Numbered from the stretch's first letter, positions 8,708 through 18,125 are shown. The stretch: DNA of 64,000 nt from Flavobacterium johnsoniae UW101 (GCF_000016645.1 NC_009441.1:4092001-4156000), one strand, 5' to 3'. The notes: a model not told the origin generated them from the sequence alone. Made by a program: numbers and translations.

Positions 8708-9847
8708 TTAGTTTTTTAATTCTTCTAAACTTTCTTTTAAAGCTTTTACAAACGTATCGATATCTGCTTTTTTGACAGTCAAAGGCGGTAAAATTCTTAA
8801 TAGATTTTTATTGTTTGCGCTTCCTGTAAAAATGTGTTTTTCGATGATTAATTTCTTTCTTAAAGCTGCAACATCAAAATCAAACTCTACTCCAAGCATT
8901 AAGCCTTTTCCTTTTACTTGTTTGATTCCGTCAACTTCTTTGATTTTTTCTAAGAAATATTCATAAACTTCATTTACATTTTTCTGTAAATCCAGTTTTT
9001 CAATTACATCTAAAACTGCAATTCCTGCAGCACAAGACAAATGGCTTCCGCCGAAAGTAGTGCCTAATAATCCAAAACTTGCTTCAAATTTTGGAGAAAT
9101 TAGAATCGCTCCAACAGGGAAACCGTTCCCCATTCCTTTCGCAACTGAAATTATATCAGCGTTGATTCCGTGATGTTGGAAAGCGAAGAATTTTCCGCTT
9201 CTTCCGTATCCTGACTGTACTTCGTCTAAAATAAAAACAACATCGTGTTTTTTACATGCTTTTTCTAAAGCCTGAAAAAACTCTGTTGTTCCTTGGTCTA
9301 AACCTCCAACTCCTTGAATTCCTTCGATAATTACTGCTGTAACATCTCCTTTAGCTAATTCAGCTTCAACTAATTCGATTTGGTTTAGTGGTAAAAAAGT
9401 AACTTTTTGTTGTGCATTTAATGGCGCAACGATTTTTTTGTTATCAGTAACTGCAACTGCCGCAGAAGTTCTTCCGTGGAAAGAATTATCAAAAGCTACA
9501 ACTCTTGATTTTCCGTTGTGGAAAGAAGCTAATTTTAAAGCATTTTCGTTGGCTTCAGCACCAGAACTGCATAAAAACAATTCGTAATCTTCAAGACCAG
9601 AAAGTTTTCCTAATTTCTGAGCCAATTCTACCTGCAAAGGATTCTGAATTGCATTCGAATAAAATCCTAAATGGTCTAATTGATTTTTCAATTTTGCTAC
9701 ATAATCCGGCTGTGTGTGTCCGATAGAAATCACACCATGTCCGCTGTATAAATCTAAATATTCTACTCCTTTGTCGTCAATAATGGTACAATCTACTGCT
9801 TTTACTGGAGTTATGTCGTATAATGGGTAAACGTTGAATAAGTTCAT
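8708..9847 (-). CDS. argD: N-acylornithine aminotransferase (class III, PLP)
   Basis: 379 residues. Class-III aminotransferase: SSGAEANENALKLA (94-107) binds the cofactor phosphate, HGRTSAA follows, ILDEVQSGYGRSG (206-218) carries the PLP-pyridine Asp, and Lys237 in SVAKGMGNG forms the Schiff base. It transfers an amino group from glutamate to N-acylglutamate semialdehyde. Class-III enzymes of this type often also accept succinylated substrates, which suits the suspected succinyl pathway. Placed between argC and proA. Confidence 0.93.
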   Translation of the reverse strand: MNLFNVYPLYDITPVKAVDCTIIDDKGVEYLDLYSGHGVISIGHTQPDYVAKLKNQLDHLGFYSNAIQNPLQVELAQKLGKLSGLEDYELFLCSSGAEANENALKLASFHNGKSRVVAFDNSFHGRTSAAVAVTDNKKIVAPLNAQQKVTFLPLNQIELVEAELAKGDVTAVIIEGIQGVGGLDQGTTEFFQALEKACKKHDVVFILDEVQSGYGRSGKFFAFQHHGINADIISVAKGMGNGFPVGAILISPKFEASFGLLGTTFGGSHLSCAAGIAVLDVIEKLDLQKNVNEVYEYFLEKIKEVDGIKQVKGKGLMLGVEFDFDVAALRKKLIIEKHIFTGSANNKNLLRILPPLTVKKADIDTFVKALKESLEELKN

Positions 9848-9854
9848 CTTTTTT

Positions 9855-9940
9855 TTAGTTGTTAGTTTATTGTTGATGGTTGATGGTTGTTGGTTTTTGT
9901 TCGATATCTATCAACTATAAACCAACAACTATCAACTAAA
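9855..9940. repeat. Iterated-word palindrome in the argC-argD gap
   Basis: TTGATGGTTGATGGTTGTTGG-type words (9855-9896) are followed by their approximate complement (ATCAACTATAAACCAACAACTATCAAC words, 9905-9937), giving a long imperfect hairpin that fills the gap. Confidence 0.8.
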
Positions 9941-9941
9941 A

Positions 9942-10919
9942 TTAAAATCCGCTTGGTTTCAAATGTAAACCTGTGGTTTCTTCTAAACCGAACATTAAAT
10001 TCATGTTTTGAATCGCTTGTCCTGAAGCACCTTTGGTTAAGTTATCGATAATTGATGTTATAAGAACCCGGTTTCCTTTTTTCAATAAACTAATAATACA
10101 TTTATTCGTTTGCACCACTTGTTTCATGTTGATGTTTGTTGTGGTAACAGTTACGAAAGGCTCATTTTTATAGAACTCTTCATATTTTGCAACCAATTGT
10201 TCCAAACTATCATCACATAATGTATATAAGGTTGCAAAAATTCCTCTTGGAAAATCTCCTCTATTCGGAATAAAAAGCAACTCGCTGTCAAAATCGTCTT
10301 GCAACTGAACTAAGCTTTCTCCGATTTCTCCCAAATGTTGATGCTCAAAAGCTTTATAATGCGACATATTGTTGTTTCTCCAACTGAAATGAGAAGTTTC
10401 TGAAAGACTTACTCCTGCTCCTGTACTTCCGGTTGTAGCATTAATATGAACATCATTATTCAACAAATTGTGTTTTGCTAAAGGTAATAAAGCCAACTGA
10501 ATAGCAGTTGCAAAACAGCCTGGATTGGCGATATAATTTGTCTTTTTGATTTCCGCTTTATTGATCTCTGGCAATCCGTAAACAAAATCTTTTCCTTCGA
10601 AATGAGCGTCTTTATTCAATCTGAAATCATTTCCTAAATCGATGATTTTGGTGTGACTTGCGAACTGATTTTCTTTCAAAAATGAAATCGATTTTCCATG
10701 TCCTAAACACAAGAAAACAACGTTCACATTTGGATTAATTTCAGCTGTGAAATTCATTTCAATATCACCCATCAAATCGTGGTGCGCTACAGAAAGCGGT
10801 TTCCCGGCGTTTGTTGTACTGTAAACAAAATCGATGTTTACTTTTGGGTGATACATTAAAATTCTGATGAGTTCTCCGGCCGTGTAGCCCGAACCACCAA
10901 TAATTCCGACATTAATCAT
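9942..10919 (-). CDS. argC: N-acyl-gamma-glutamyl-phosphate reductase
   Basis: 325 residues. Rossmann loop GGSGYTAGEL at 8-17, catalytic Cys135 in NPGCFATA, and the acyl-enzyme/substrate region around HHDL and HQHLGEI. It reduces the ArgB product to N-acylglutamate semialdehyde with NADPH. The start overlaps the end of argG by 8 nt, so the two are probably translationally coupled. Length slightly below the E. coli type 1 enzyme (334). Confidence 0.95.
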   Translation of the reverse strand: MINVGIIGGSGYTAGELIRILMYHPKVNIDFVYSTTNAGKPLSVAHHDLMGDIEMNFTAEINPNVNVVFLCLGHGKSISFLKENQFASHTKIIDLGNDFRLNKDAHFEGKDFVYGLPEINKAEIKKTNYIANPGCFATAIQLALLPLAKHNLLNNDVHINATTGSTGAGVSLSETSHFSWRNNNMSHYKAFEHQHLGEIGESLVQLQDDFDSELLFIPNRGDFPRGIFATLYTLCDDSLEQLVAKYEEFYKNEPFVTVTTTNINMKQVVQTNKCIISLLKKGNRVLITSIIDNLTKGASGQAIQNMNLMFGLEETTGLHLKPSGF

Positions 10920-12105
10920 GATCTAATTTGTTTACAGATGAGAATATGTTTTGTGCATTTCCTAAAATCTTGATAAATCCTTTTGCATCGTCAGATGTCC
11001 AGGCATTGTTCATTTCGCCGTATTGACCGAAACCTGTGTTCATTAAATCATTTTCAGATTCGATTCCGTCAAGTGAGAAATGATATGGTTTTAATGAAAC
11101 AGTTACTGTTCCATTTACTGTTTTTTGTGTGTCTTGCAAGAAAGTTTCAATATTTCTCATTACTGGATCTAAGAACTGACCTTCGTGGAACAACATTCCG
11201 TACCAGTTTCCTAATTGTTCTTTCCAGTATTGCTGCCATTTTCCTAGAGTGTGTTTCTCTAATAAATGGTGCGCTTTGATAATAATTAACGGAGCTGCTG
11301 CTTCAAAACCAACTCTACCTTTAATTCCTATAATTGTATCTCCAACATGAATATCTCTACCAATTGCATAAGCACTTGCCAGCTTTTCAAGAGCCACAAT
11401 ATTATTTGATGGTTTATCCGTTTTTCCGTTTAAACCAACTAATTCTCCCTGCTCAAAATGAAGTGTTATTTTTTCTTCACCTTCTTTTTGCAATTGCGAA
11501 GGATACGCTTCACTTGGCAATGGCTGACCAGAAGTTAAAGTTTCTTTTCCTCCAACACTTGTTCCCCAAAGTCCTTTATTGATAGAATATTGTGCTTTTT
11601 CCCAAGAGTAGTGAACTCCGTTTTGAGCCAAATAATCAACTTCTTCTTGTCTTGAAAGTTTTAAATCTCTAATTGGAGTAATAATTTCGATTTCTGGAGC
11701 AATAGTTTGGAAAATCAAATCGAAACGAATTTGGTCGTTTCCTGCGCCTGTACTTCCGTGAGCGATTGCAGTTGCTCCAACTTTTTTTGCATATTTTATA
11801 GCTTCAATTGCTTGAAAAACACGCTCTGCACTTACTGATAATGGGTATGTATTATTTTTTAATACATTTCCAAAAATCAGGTATTTTATAGCTTTATCGT
11901 AATATTTGTCTAAAATTGTTAAGTTAGCATGCTGCGCACTTCCTAATTCGTAAGCTCTTTTTTCTATAGCTGATAATTCTTCTGCACTAAACCCTCCTGT
12001 ATCAACAAGAACGGTATGAACTTCATAACCTTTTTCGTTTTTTAAATATTTCAAACAATACGAGGTATCTAATCCTCCGCTATAAGCTAATACTACTTTT
12101 TTCAT
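10912..12105 (-). CDS. argG: Argininosuccinate synthase
   Basis: 397 residues, the usual bacterial type 1 length. The N-terminal N-type ATP pyrophosphatase loop SGGLDTS is at residues 9-15; HGSTGAGNDQIRF binds aspartate/citrulline. It joins citrulline and aspartate using ATP. In transcription order it is second in the operon although it acts next to last, an arrangement shared with Bacteroides arginine clusters. Start ATG 12103-12105; 55 bp after the GNAT gene. Confidence 0.97.
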   Translation of the reverse strand: MKKVVLAYSGGLDTSYCLKYLKNEKGYEVHTVLVDTGGFSAEELSAIEKRAYELGSAQHANLTILDKYYDKAIKYLIFGNVLKNNTYPLSVSAERVFQAIEAIKYAKKVGATAIAHGSTGAGNDQIRFDLIFQTIAPEIEIITPIRDLKLSRQEEVDYLAQNGVHYSWEKAQYSINKGLWGTSVGGKETLTSGQPLPSEAYPSQLQKEGEEKITLHFEQGELVGLNGKTDKPSNNIVALEKLASAYAIGRDIHVGDTIIGIKGRVGFEAAAPLIIIKAHHLLEKHTLGKWQQYWKEQLGNWYGMLFHEGQFLDPVMRNIETFLQDTQKTVNGTVTVSLKPYHFSLDGIESENDLMNTGFGQYGEMNNAWTSDDAKGFIKILGNAQNIFSSVNKLDHD

Positions 12106-12160
12106 TTTTTATAATTTAGGCTAATACTTTCGTATATAGCAGTTTGAGATTTCTTTTTGA

Positions 12161-12808
12161 TTAAATTTTGAATAAAAAAATAAATGACAATATTTTGTTT
12201 AAGAATAAAGCCTGTTTGATTTTTTTAAGTCTGCTTAAAACAGTCTCATTAAAAGGATGTCTCGGCGGTGTTTTTTGTTTTTCTTTTGGGTCGTATAACA
12301 TTCCGGTGCAAAGACACATTTTGTTTTCTTTGCTCTGTAAAATTGGGAAGTTAGTACAGGTTTTACAGCCTGCCCAGAAACTTGGATCGGTTGTTAATTC
12401 TGAGAACGGAACTGGTTTATACCCTAAATCAGAGTTAATTTTCATTACTGCCAAACCGGTTGTAATTCCAAATATTTTAGCATCTGGATATCGCTGCAAA
12501 GAATAATCAAATACTTTTGATTTTATCTTTTTTGCCAATCCTAAACTTCTATAATCAGGGTGTACAATTAAGCCGGAATGTGCCACGAACTTTCCGTGTT
12601 CCCAGCTTTCGATGTAACAAAAACCTGCAAATTTTCCATCAGCCAGAGCAATCATCGCATCACCATTCGACATTTTTTTCTGAATGTACTCAGGAGTTCT
12701 TTTAGCAATCCCCGTACCTCTTAACAAGGCAGATGATTCTATCGTATCGCAGATTTCTTGTGCGAATTTGAAGTGTTCTTCCTGGGTAACAACAATAGAG
12801 ATCTTCAT
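12161..12808 (-). CDS. GNAT acyltransferase leading the arginine operon; candidate N-acylglutamate synthase
   Basis: 215 residues. The GNAT fold is recognisable from LIVHPDYRSLGLAKKI (80-95), with the CoA-pyrophosphate loop R87-x-x-G90. A C-terminal extension carries Cys148/Cys151 and Cys165/Cys167, a possible metal site not usual in GNATs, followed by a basic tail. It is the first gene of the arg/pro operon, and the operon has every arginine step from ArgB onward but no argA or argJ. From that context I infer it acylates glutamate (with acetyl- or succinyl-CoA); the sequence alone shows only a GNAT. Weakly supported alternative: a regulator or protein acetylase. Confidence 0.75.
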   Translation of the reverse strand: MKISIVVTQEEHFKFAQEICDTIESSALLRGTGIAKRTPEYIQKKMSNGDAMIALADGKFAGFCYIESWEHGKFVAHSGLIVHPDYRSLGLAKKIKSKVFDYSLQRYPDAKIFGITTGLAVMKINSDLGYKPVPFSELTTDPSFWAGCKTCTNFPILQSKENKMCLCTGMLYDPKEKQKTPPRHPFNETVLSRLKKIKQALFLNKILSFIFLFKI

Positions 12809-13134
12809 TTCAATAATTGAAGTTAGAGTTAAAAATTAAAGCATGTTGTTTAGTTTGAAATCCAGAATTGAATCCAATAAAATTAAGCAAAACAAAAGTA
12901 ACACTCTCTAAATCAAAAACTTGACTAAGAAAATTTACAAAATAATAAATACTTTTAGGATATGTTTGTCCAATGGACAAATTATGTGATTTCAAAATGA
13001 AAAATGGATATGAATAAATATACGGCTATAAAACTCAGTGAACACTATAGAGATAGTGTCCGTACTTCGGGAGAAGTAATCGGTGAGTTTGTCCGTGACA
13101 AAGAAGTTATATGTAAACTTATTTTATTCATCGG
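12809..13134 (-). promoter_or_regulatory. Long 5' leader of the arg/pro operon
   Basis: About 325 nt lie between the predicted start of transcription (near 13132) and the GNAT start. The leader holds the structured element at 13010-13131, a hairpin at 12965-12981 (TTTGTCC / GGACAAA) and a second TACTTTTG box at 12893-12900 that could be an internal promoter but lacks a well-spaced -33 box. No convincing leader peptide: the only long frame here (12810-12995) has a TTG start. Confidence 0.6.
13010..13131 (-). ncRNA. Three-way-junction RNA fold in the arg/pro operon leader (possible cis-regulator)
   Basis: Nested complementary arms: 13010-13018 with 13123-13131 (9 bp), 13022-13025 with 13093-13096 (4 bp), 13031-13037 with 13084-13090 (7 bp). 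Inside are two hairpins, arms 13040-13048 / 13053-13061 (9 bp with one G-U on the minus strand) and 13063-13068 / 13073-13078 (6 bp), both with 4-nt loops. The predicted transcript start coincides with the outermost arm on the minus strand. One loop reads GGGA (GNRA type) on the plus strand, so orientation is not certain. I do not match it to a known riboswitch class. Confidence 0.6.
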
Positions 13135-13136
13135 TG

Positions 13137-13165
13137 CAAAAGTACATCTTTTTTTTATTTACAAA
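13137..13165 (-). promoter_or_regulatory. Promoter of the arg/pro operon
   Basis: On the minus strand a TTTG box (13162-13165) is followed after 17 bp by TACTTTTG (13137-13144), an exact match to the Bacteroidota -33 / TAnnTTTG -7 pattern. Transcription should start at about 13130-13134. Confidence 0.75.
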
Positions 13166-13206
13166 ACAAAAAATTAAAATTCTAACATTTTTTTAATGAA
13201 AAGTTA

Positions 13207-13255
13207 TTTTTAGAGATACTAAGATTCTAAGTTACTAAGGTTCTGAGGTTTTCTT
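13207..13255. repeat. Word-repeat tract upstream of the arg/pro promoter
   Basis: AGATACTAAG / ATTCTAAG / TTACTAAG / TTCTGAGG words repeated in tandem. No gene seen between 13166 and 13310. Confidence 0.5.
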
Positions 13256-13310
13256 TTTTTTCTAACTTGACTAAATAAACTTGAAACTCTGAAAAGTTTA
13301 AACAAAAGAA

Positions 13311-13340
13311 AAACCCGATAGTAAAAATACCATCGGGTTT
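13311..13340 (-). terminator. Terminator of the M1 peptidase gene
   Basis: Perfect 9-bp arms (AAACCCGAT 13311-13319, ATCGGGTTT 13332-13340), 12-nt loop, followed by T-rich sequence on the minus strand. Confidence 0.8.
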
Positions 13341-13361
13341 AAATTATTTGGAGTTTTGTAT

Positions 13362-15632
13362 TTAGCTTTTTGTAAACGGAATCACTTGCCCGCTGCCTGT
13401 AACAATCATATCAAAACCTGTTTTTGCTTCATTGTATTTGAATTTTAAACCAGCTCCTTTAGACTCAAATGTGTCTTTTTCGTTTTCTACTGGTTTAACT
13501 GAAAACTTCGGAAAATCTGTAATTTCAAAATACATTGTGCTGTTTTTCTCTGTAACTTCAATTTTAAGAGGTGCTCTTGAAGTCGAAAACATTCCTAAAT
13601 ATGGATCTAAAATTACATCTTTTTCTACTTTACCTTTTCCAGCTGTCCAAACATTGTTTGATGCATTATTATCTGGAAAAGCGTGATCTGGATCTAAAGT
13701 GATGCTTTCAATTTCTTCTGTAGAATTGTGCTTGAAAGACCAGCTGTTATTACGCTGCCAAATTTCTACAGGAAGATTTACTCTGCTTACTTTACCGCTT
13801 TTTGTTTTAACATCTAAAACAATCGGCATTGGCATTTTATCAAAATTCTCAACAGTAATAATAACTCCTTTTGCAGGATCATTTTTTACATATTTAATTG
13901 AATTGATTCCCTGGTCAAAACGCCAGTTATTTACGAACCAGCTTCTCCAGAACCAGCTTAAGTCTTCTCCTGCTACATTTTCCATAGATCTGAAGAAATC
14001 ATCCGGCTGCGGGTGTTTGTAAGCCCAACGCTCAATATAAGTTCTAAAAGCAGTATCGAAACGTTCTTTACCTAAAATTTGTTCTCTCAAGATCACCAGA
14101 CCTGCGCTTGGTTTAAAGTAACATAACATCCCAATATTTGCTTCCTTCATATTATCAGGAGAACTCATAATAGTTTCTAAATCAGGTCTTGTAAACGGTT
14201 CAGCCTGCTCGTGTAAATCTGTTGCCGGTTCTTTGTACTCTCCATTATTAAAAGCAGCTGTACTTAATGAGTTGATGAAAGTATTAAATCCTTCATCCAT
14301 CCAGCCGAATAATCTTTCATTTGAACCTACAATCATTGGGAACCAAATGTGCCCAAATTCGTGATCTGTAACTCCCCATAAATCTTGTCCTTTAGATTTC
14401 CATCCGCAGAAAACAATTCCAGGATATTCCATTCCTCCTTCATTTCCAGCCACGTTTGTAGCAGCAGGATAAGGATATTCGAACCATTGTTTAGAATAAT
14501 GTTCGATTGAAGCTTTTACATATTCAGTAGAACGTCCGTAAGCACCTTGTCCGGCACTTTCAACAGGATAAGCAGATAATGCTAAAGATTTTTTTCCGCT
14601 TGGAAGATTAATTTTTGCTCCATCTAAGATAAAAGCCGGAGATGATGCCCAAGAAAAATCACGCGCATTTTTAATTTTATAATGCCATGTTTTCTCTGTT
14701 CCTGCATTTGCATTTGAAGCTGAATTTACTTCTTGCTCAGAACGAATTGTTACTGTTTTATCGCTGTTTGCAGCATCCTTATATTTTTTGAAATGATCTG
14801 CAGAAAACACTTCCTGACCATTTATTAATTCACCAGAAGCAACTACAAAGTGATTCCCCGGAACTGTCAATTTTACATCAAAATCACCATATTCTAAGTA
14901 AAACTCTGAAGCTCCTAAATAAGGAGCTGTGTTCCATCCGCGTACATCATCGTATACACACATACGAGGATACCATTGTGCAATTGTAAAGATTTTTCCG
15001 TTTTTAGTTTCCAAAACCCCCATTCTGTCAGAACCTTCAAATGGCGCAATGAATGAAAATTCGATTTTAATTTTTACAGAACCTCCTTTTGCTGCTAATT
15101 CCTGTGGAAGAAATATTTGCATTCTAGTATCTGTAACGATATATTTTGCTGTAACTTCTGTTTTGTTTTTCCCTCCGGAAATCACTTTTACAGATTTAAT
15201 TTTGTTTCCTCCGTCAAAAACCTGCCCTTGAGCTCCGTTACGGCTTCCTGTCAATGGCACAACAGCGTTTCCTCTAGAATCTTCTTTAAATAAATTCTGA
15301 TCTAAATTCAACCAAAGAAAACCTAATTTATCAGGACTATTATTAGTATATGTAATTTCATCTGTACCTACAATTTCATTTGTAGTACCATTTAATTTTG
15401 CTGTGATTTGATAATCGGCTCTGTTCTGCCAGTATTCTGCTCCCGGCTGACCGCTTGCTGTACGGGTCGTTGTTCCATTTTTTGTATAAAAATGCGGACC
15501 AAAGGCATCGTGATAATTATAATTGTTTACCGGATTTGCTGTCGCCGCCGGAGACGTTTGCTGCGCCCAGACCGAAGAAATCCCAAAAAATAAAGCCGCG
15601 GTTAGTATGGCTTTTGCAGATTGCTTTTTCAT
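13362..15632 (-). CDS. Secreted M1 family metallopeptidase
   Basis: 756 residues from ATG 15630-15632, chosen because it begins a clean signal peptide ([17 protein letters not shown], cleavage after VWA at about 21-23) and has TAAAA just upstream; the 43 extra residues of the longest frame are not protein-like. The gluzincin motif HEFGH is at 424-428 with the third zinc ligand Glu447 in WMDEGF, and GGMEY (399-403) stands for the GAMEN exopeptidase loop. It should be a zinc aminopeptidase of the periplasm or cell surface. No T9SS C-terminal domain is visible. Single gene with its own terminator. Confidence 0.9.
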   Translation of the reverse strand: MKKQSAKAILTAALFFGISSVWAQQTSPAATANPVNNYNYHDAFGPHFYTKNGTTTRTASGQPGAEYWQNRADYQITAKLNGTTNEIVGTDEITYTNNSPDKLGFLWLNLDQNLFKEDSRGNAVVPLTGSRNGAQGQVFDGGNKIKSVKVISGGKNKTEVTAKYIVTDTRMQIFLPQELAAKGGSVKIKIEFSFIAPFEGSDRMGVLETKNGKIFTIAQWYPRMCVYDDVRGWNTAPYLGASEFYLEYGDFDVKLTVPGNHFVVASGELINGQEVFSADHFKKYKDAANSDKTVTIRSEQEVNSASNANAGTEKTWHYKIKNARDFSWASSPAFILDGAKINLPSGKKSLALSAYPVESAGQGAYGRSTEYVKASIEHYSKQWFEYPYPAATNVAGNEGGMEYPGIVFCGWKSKGQDLWGVTDHEFGHIWFPMIVGSNERLFGWMDEGFNTFINSLSTAAFNNGEYKEPATDLHEQAEPFTRPDLETIMSSPDNMKEANIGMLCYFKPSAGLVILREQILGKERFDTAFRTYIERWAYKHPQPDDFFRSMENVAGEDLSWFWRSWFVNNWRFDQGINSIKYVKNDPAKGVIITVENFDKMPMPIVLDVKTKSGKVSRVNLPVEIWQRNNSWSFKHNSTEEIESITLDPDHAFPDNNASNNVWTAGKGKVEKDVILDPYLGMFSTSRAPLKIEVTEKNSTMYFEITDFPKFSVKPVENEKDTFESKGAGLKFKYNEAKTGFDMIVTGSGQVIPFTKS

Positions 15633-15821
15633 ATTTTTTAGCTGTTTATGTAGCAAATTAATGAAAAAAAAAGCTATTTGCAGAGGAATAGTTAAGCTTA
15701 AATTTAATTTTAGCAAAATTTTATCAAAAAAATAATTCAGAGTATTTTTCCTAAAAAACAAAATTTATAAAATATATTTACATCACGATTTAAAACTTAA
15801 TTCTATTTCAATTCTATTATT

Positions 15822-16676
15822 TTGGATACAACAATATCAAACTCAATACTTAAAGCTTCTATCAAACATGCAGGAGCAGAATTATTTTCTTTAAAAGACA
15901 ATCAAAACAAAGAATATATCTGGGAAGGAAATCCTGATTTTTGGGGTAAACACTCACCTGTTTTGTTTCCAATTGTAGGTACATTAAAGAACAATACTTA
16001 TACTATTGACAAAAAAGAATATCAGCTGTCAAGACATGGTTTTGCAAGAGATATGGAATTTAAATTGGTTGAGAAAACAGGAAATAGTGCCGTTTTTTCG
16101 TTAGAATCAAATGCCGAAACTTTAAAAAAGTACCCTTTCGAATTTGAATTACAGCTTATTTATACGCTTGAAAACACTTCTTTAAACATAGAATATATCG
16201 TAATTAATAAAGGTGAAACTAAAATGCCTTTTTCTATTGGAGCACATCCGGCAATTGCGCTTCCTGAAAATTTCGAGAACTATTCTTTTAAATTTGAAAA
16301 ACAGGAACCTTTAAAGTATAATCTTTTAGAGAATGATCTAATTTCAAATAAAACCGAAACTCTAAAAACTACAGAAAATGTCGTTCCGTTAACTTATAAA
16401 CTTTTTGAAAATGATGCTTTAGTTTTTAAAACACTAGAATCAAATTCATTAACTATACTTGAAAATAAAAAACCTTACGTTCAGGTTGATTTTGAAGATT
16501 TTCCAAGCTTAGGAATCTGGACTAAAGACCAGGCGCCATTTGTTTGTATAGAACCATGGTTTGGCTACTCAGACACTGCAGATAATTCAGGTGATTTATT
16601 TAAAAAAGAAGGTATTTTGGTTTTAGAAATCGATCAATCTTTCCATTCTCAATTTAGTATTAAAATAGTATCATAA
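15822..16676 (+). CDS. Aldose 1-epimerase family protein (LacX/YphB-like)
   Basis: 284 residues. Galactose-mutarotase-like beta-sandwich: HAGAELFSLKD near the start, GKHSPVLFPIVG (45-56), RHGFARD (about 70-76) with the conserved His, and SIGAHPAI (about 140-147) with the second His. It probably interconverts anomers of a hexose or a related sugar; the substrate is not predictable. The start is TTG 15822-15824, as no ATG lies before the conserved N-terminal strand. The stop overlaps the next ATG by 1 nt (TAATG). Confidence 0.85.
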   Translation: MDTTISNSILKASIKHAGAELFSLKDNQNKEYIWEGNPDFWGKHSPVLFPIVGTLKNNTYTIDKKEYQLSRHGFARDMEFKLVEKTGNSAVFSLESNAETLKKYPFEFELQLIYTLENTSLNIEYIVINKGETKMPFSIGAHPAIALPENFENYSFKFEKQEPLKYNLLENDLISNKTETLKTTENVVPLTYKLFENDALVFKTLESNSLTILENKKPYVQVDFEDFPSLGIWTKDQAPFVCIEPWFGYSDTADNSGDLFKKEGILVLEIDQSFHSQFSIKIVS

Positions 16677-17224
16677 TGTTAGAATTCAATTTTAATCCAT
16701 TTCCTGTAATCGAAACCGAGCGTTTACTTTTAAGAAGAATTACAAATGATGACGTTAACGAAGTATTCGAATTGAGATCGAATCCTGAAACTATGAAATT
16801 CATTCCAAGACCATTAGTAAAAGACAATGAAGACGCCTTACTGCACATTGCGATGATCGAAGAAAAAATTGAAACAAATATTGGTATCAATTGGGCAATA
16901 ACTTTAAAAGGCAATCCTAAACTTTTAGGAATAATTGGCTATTACAGAATGCAGCCTGAAAATTACCGCGCCGAAATTGGCTATATGCTGTCTCCAGATT
17001 TTCACGGAAAAGGAATTATTCCTGAAGCAGTAAACGTATTGCTAAAATATGGTTTTGAAAATTTAAAATTACATTCTATTGAAGCTGTGATTGATCCTGA
17101 AAATTACGCATCAGAAAAAGTCTTACAAAAATGCGGTTTTGTTAAAGAAGCTCATTTAAGAGAAGCCGAATTTTGGGAAGGAAAATTCCTCGATAAAGTA
17201 ATTTACTCATTACTAAATAATTAG
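16676..17224 (+). CDS. RimJ/RimL-type GNAT N-acetyltransferase
   Basis: 182 residues. Typical features: ETERLLLRRIT at the start, GYMLSPDFHGKGIIPEAV for acetyl-CoA binding, and ASEKVLQKCGFVKEAHLRE at the end. Members acetylate N-termini of ribosomal proteins or small amines, but most are uncharacterised, so the substrate is unknown. Translationally coupled to the mutarotase-like gene. Confidence 0.88.
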   Translation: MLEFNFNPFPVIETERLLLRRITNDDVNEVFELRSNPETMKFIPRPLVKDNEDALLHIAMIEEKIETNIGINWAITLKGNPKLLGIIGYYRMQPENYRAEIGYMLSPDFHGKGIIPEAVNVLLKYGFENLKLHSIEAVIDPENYASEKVLQKCGFVKEAHLREAEFWEGKFLDKVIYSLLNN

Positions 17225-17344
17225 AAAAATATAATTATTTCTGACCAAAATAATCCTGTTAAAAGTCCGTTAATCTTTAATACTAAGGCCTTAGTTGAGT
17301 TATATTTGCCCCAAAATAAATTATTCCCTGCGATTTAAAATACC

Positions 17345-17899
17345 ATGAAAAAAATATTCGCCCTTACCGTTCTTCTTATATCTATTCAATTACAAAGTCA
17401 GACTTTTATCAAATTTAATGGTGTAACAGCTTTAGTTGGCGTACCAAATATTGGAGTTGAAACCAGTATTGGTGAAAAAACAACTTTTAGTTTTGACGTT
17501 ATGGCTTCTTTTTGGGAATCATTTGATGGTCATTCTCCTATGAAATTTTATACGGCAACTCCAGAAATCCGTTACCATTTTAAAGAAAAATACAATGGTT
17601 TTTATGTCGGAGGTCATGTCGGTGCAGATAAGTATGAACTTCAAAAATGGAATTACTGGGACAGTAACAAATATGAAGATGGTTTTGGTTATAGACTAGG
17701 TGCTACAGTTGGTTATAATGTAAAACTCAGCGATAAATTTTTACTTGATATTTTTGTTGGCGGCGGCTGGCACCAAGGTTTTTATCATGGATATTATAAT
17801 GATGGTACTCCCGGAAGATATGAAAAAGCCCCTAACTACAATAAAAGTGGCGAATGGCTTCCGTACCGCGGGGGTGTGATGATTTCTTATAAATTGTAA
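17345..17899 (+). CDS. Outer-membrane protein, DUF3575-like
   Basis: 184 residues with a signal peptide (about 1-19) and a strand-rich body alternating hydrophobic and aromatic residues, ending in a hydrophobic strand (GGVMISYKL) as beta-barrels do. The GxHVGADKY.. and GYRLGATVGYN segments fit the DUF3575 family of Bacteroidota, whose function is not known. A TATATTTG box at 17301-17308 is a plausible -7 promoter element; a -33 box is not clear. Confidence 0.75.
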   Translation: MKKIFALTVLLISIQLQSQTFIKFNGVTALVGVPNIGVETSIGEKTTFSFDVMASFWESFDGHSPMKFYTATPEIRYHFKEKYNGFYVGGHVGADKYELQKWNYWDSNKYEDGFGYRLGATVGYNVKLSDKFLLDIFVGGGWHQGFYHGYYNDGTPGRYEKAPNYNKSGEWLPYRGGVMISYKL

Positions 17900-17900
17900 A

Positions 17901-18125
17901 TCAGCTGAATTTAGGAAGTGATTTTATATACAAATCTTCCACTTTCTTTCTTGCCCAATCTGTTTTTCTTAAAAAAGTAAGACTCGATTTCACGCTTGGA
18001 TTTGATATAAAACATTTTATCGGAATTAACTCTCCTAAAGTATCAAAACCATAATAATCAACCAGAGTTTCAACAATTTTTTGAAGTGTAATTCCGTGAA
18101 GCGGATCTTTAGATTTGCTATCCAT
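17901..18125 (-). CDS. VF530-family small DNA-binding protein (DUF2132)
   Basis: 74 residues. [25 protein letters not shown] and [24 protein letters not shown] match the well-conserved VF530 pattern almost along the full length. The Vibrio fischeri member was described structurally as a DNA-binding fold; the cellular role is open. It faces the DUF3575 gene tail to tail with a single base between stops. Confidence 0.88.
   Translation of the reverse strand: MDSKSKDPLHGITLQKIVETLVDYYGFDTLGELIPIKCFISNPSVKSSLTFLRKTDWARKKVEDLYIKSLPKFS

Noticed and set aside
12810..12995. 61-codon frame just ahead of the GNAT gene, ending next to its ATG
   Set aside because: Its first codon is TTG with no ATG in frame, it covers the structured leader and a palindrome, and it has no protein family features.
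13011..13181. 56-codon plus-strand frame MNKYTAIKLSEHYRDSV... across the arg leader
   Set aside because: It coincides with the three-way-junction arms; complementary helices with 4-nt loops are a better explanation than coding, and no plus-strand promoter is seen.
15633..15761. N-terminal extension of the M1 peptidase
   Set aside because: The extension precedes a clear signal peptide, is AT-rich and Phe/Leu/Lys-biased, and the inner ATG has the A-rich translation start.
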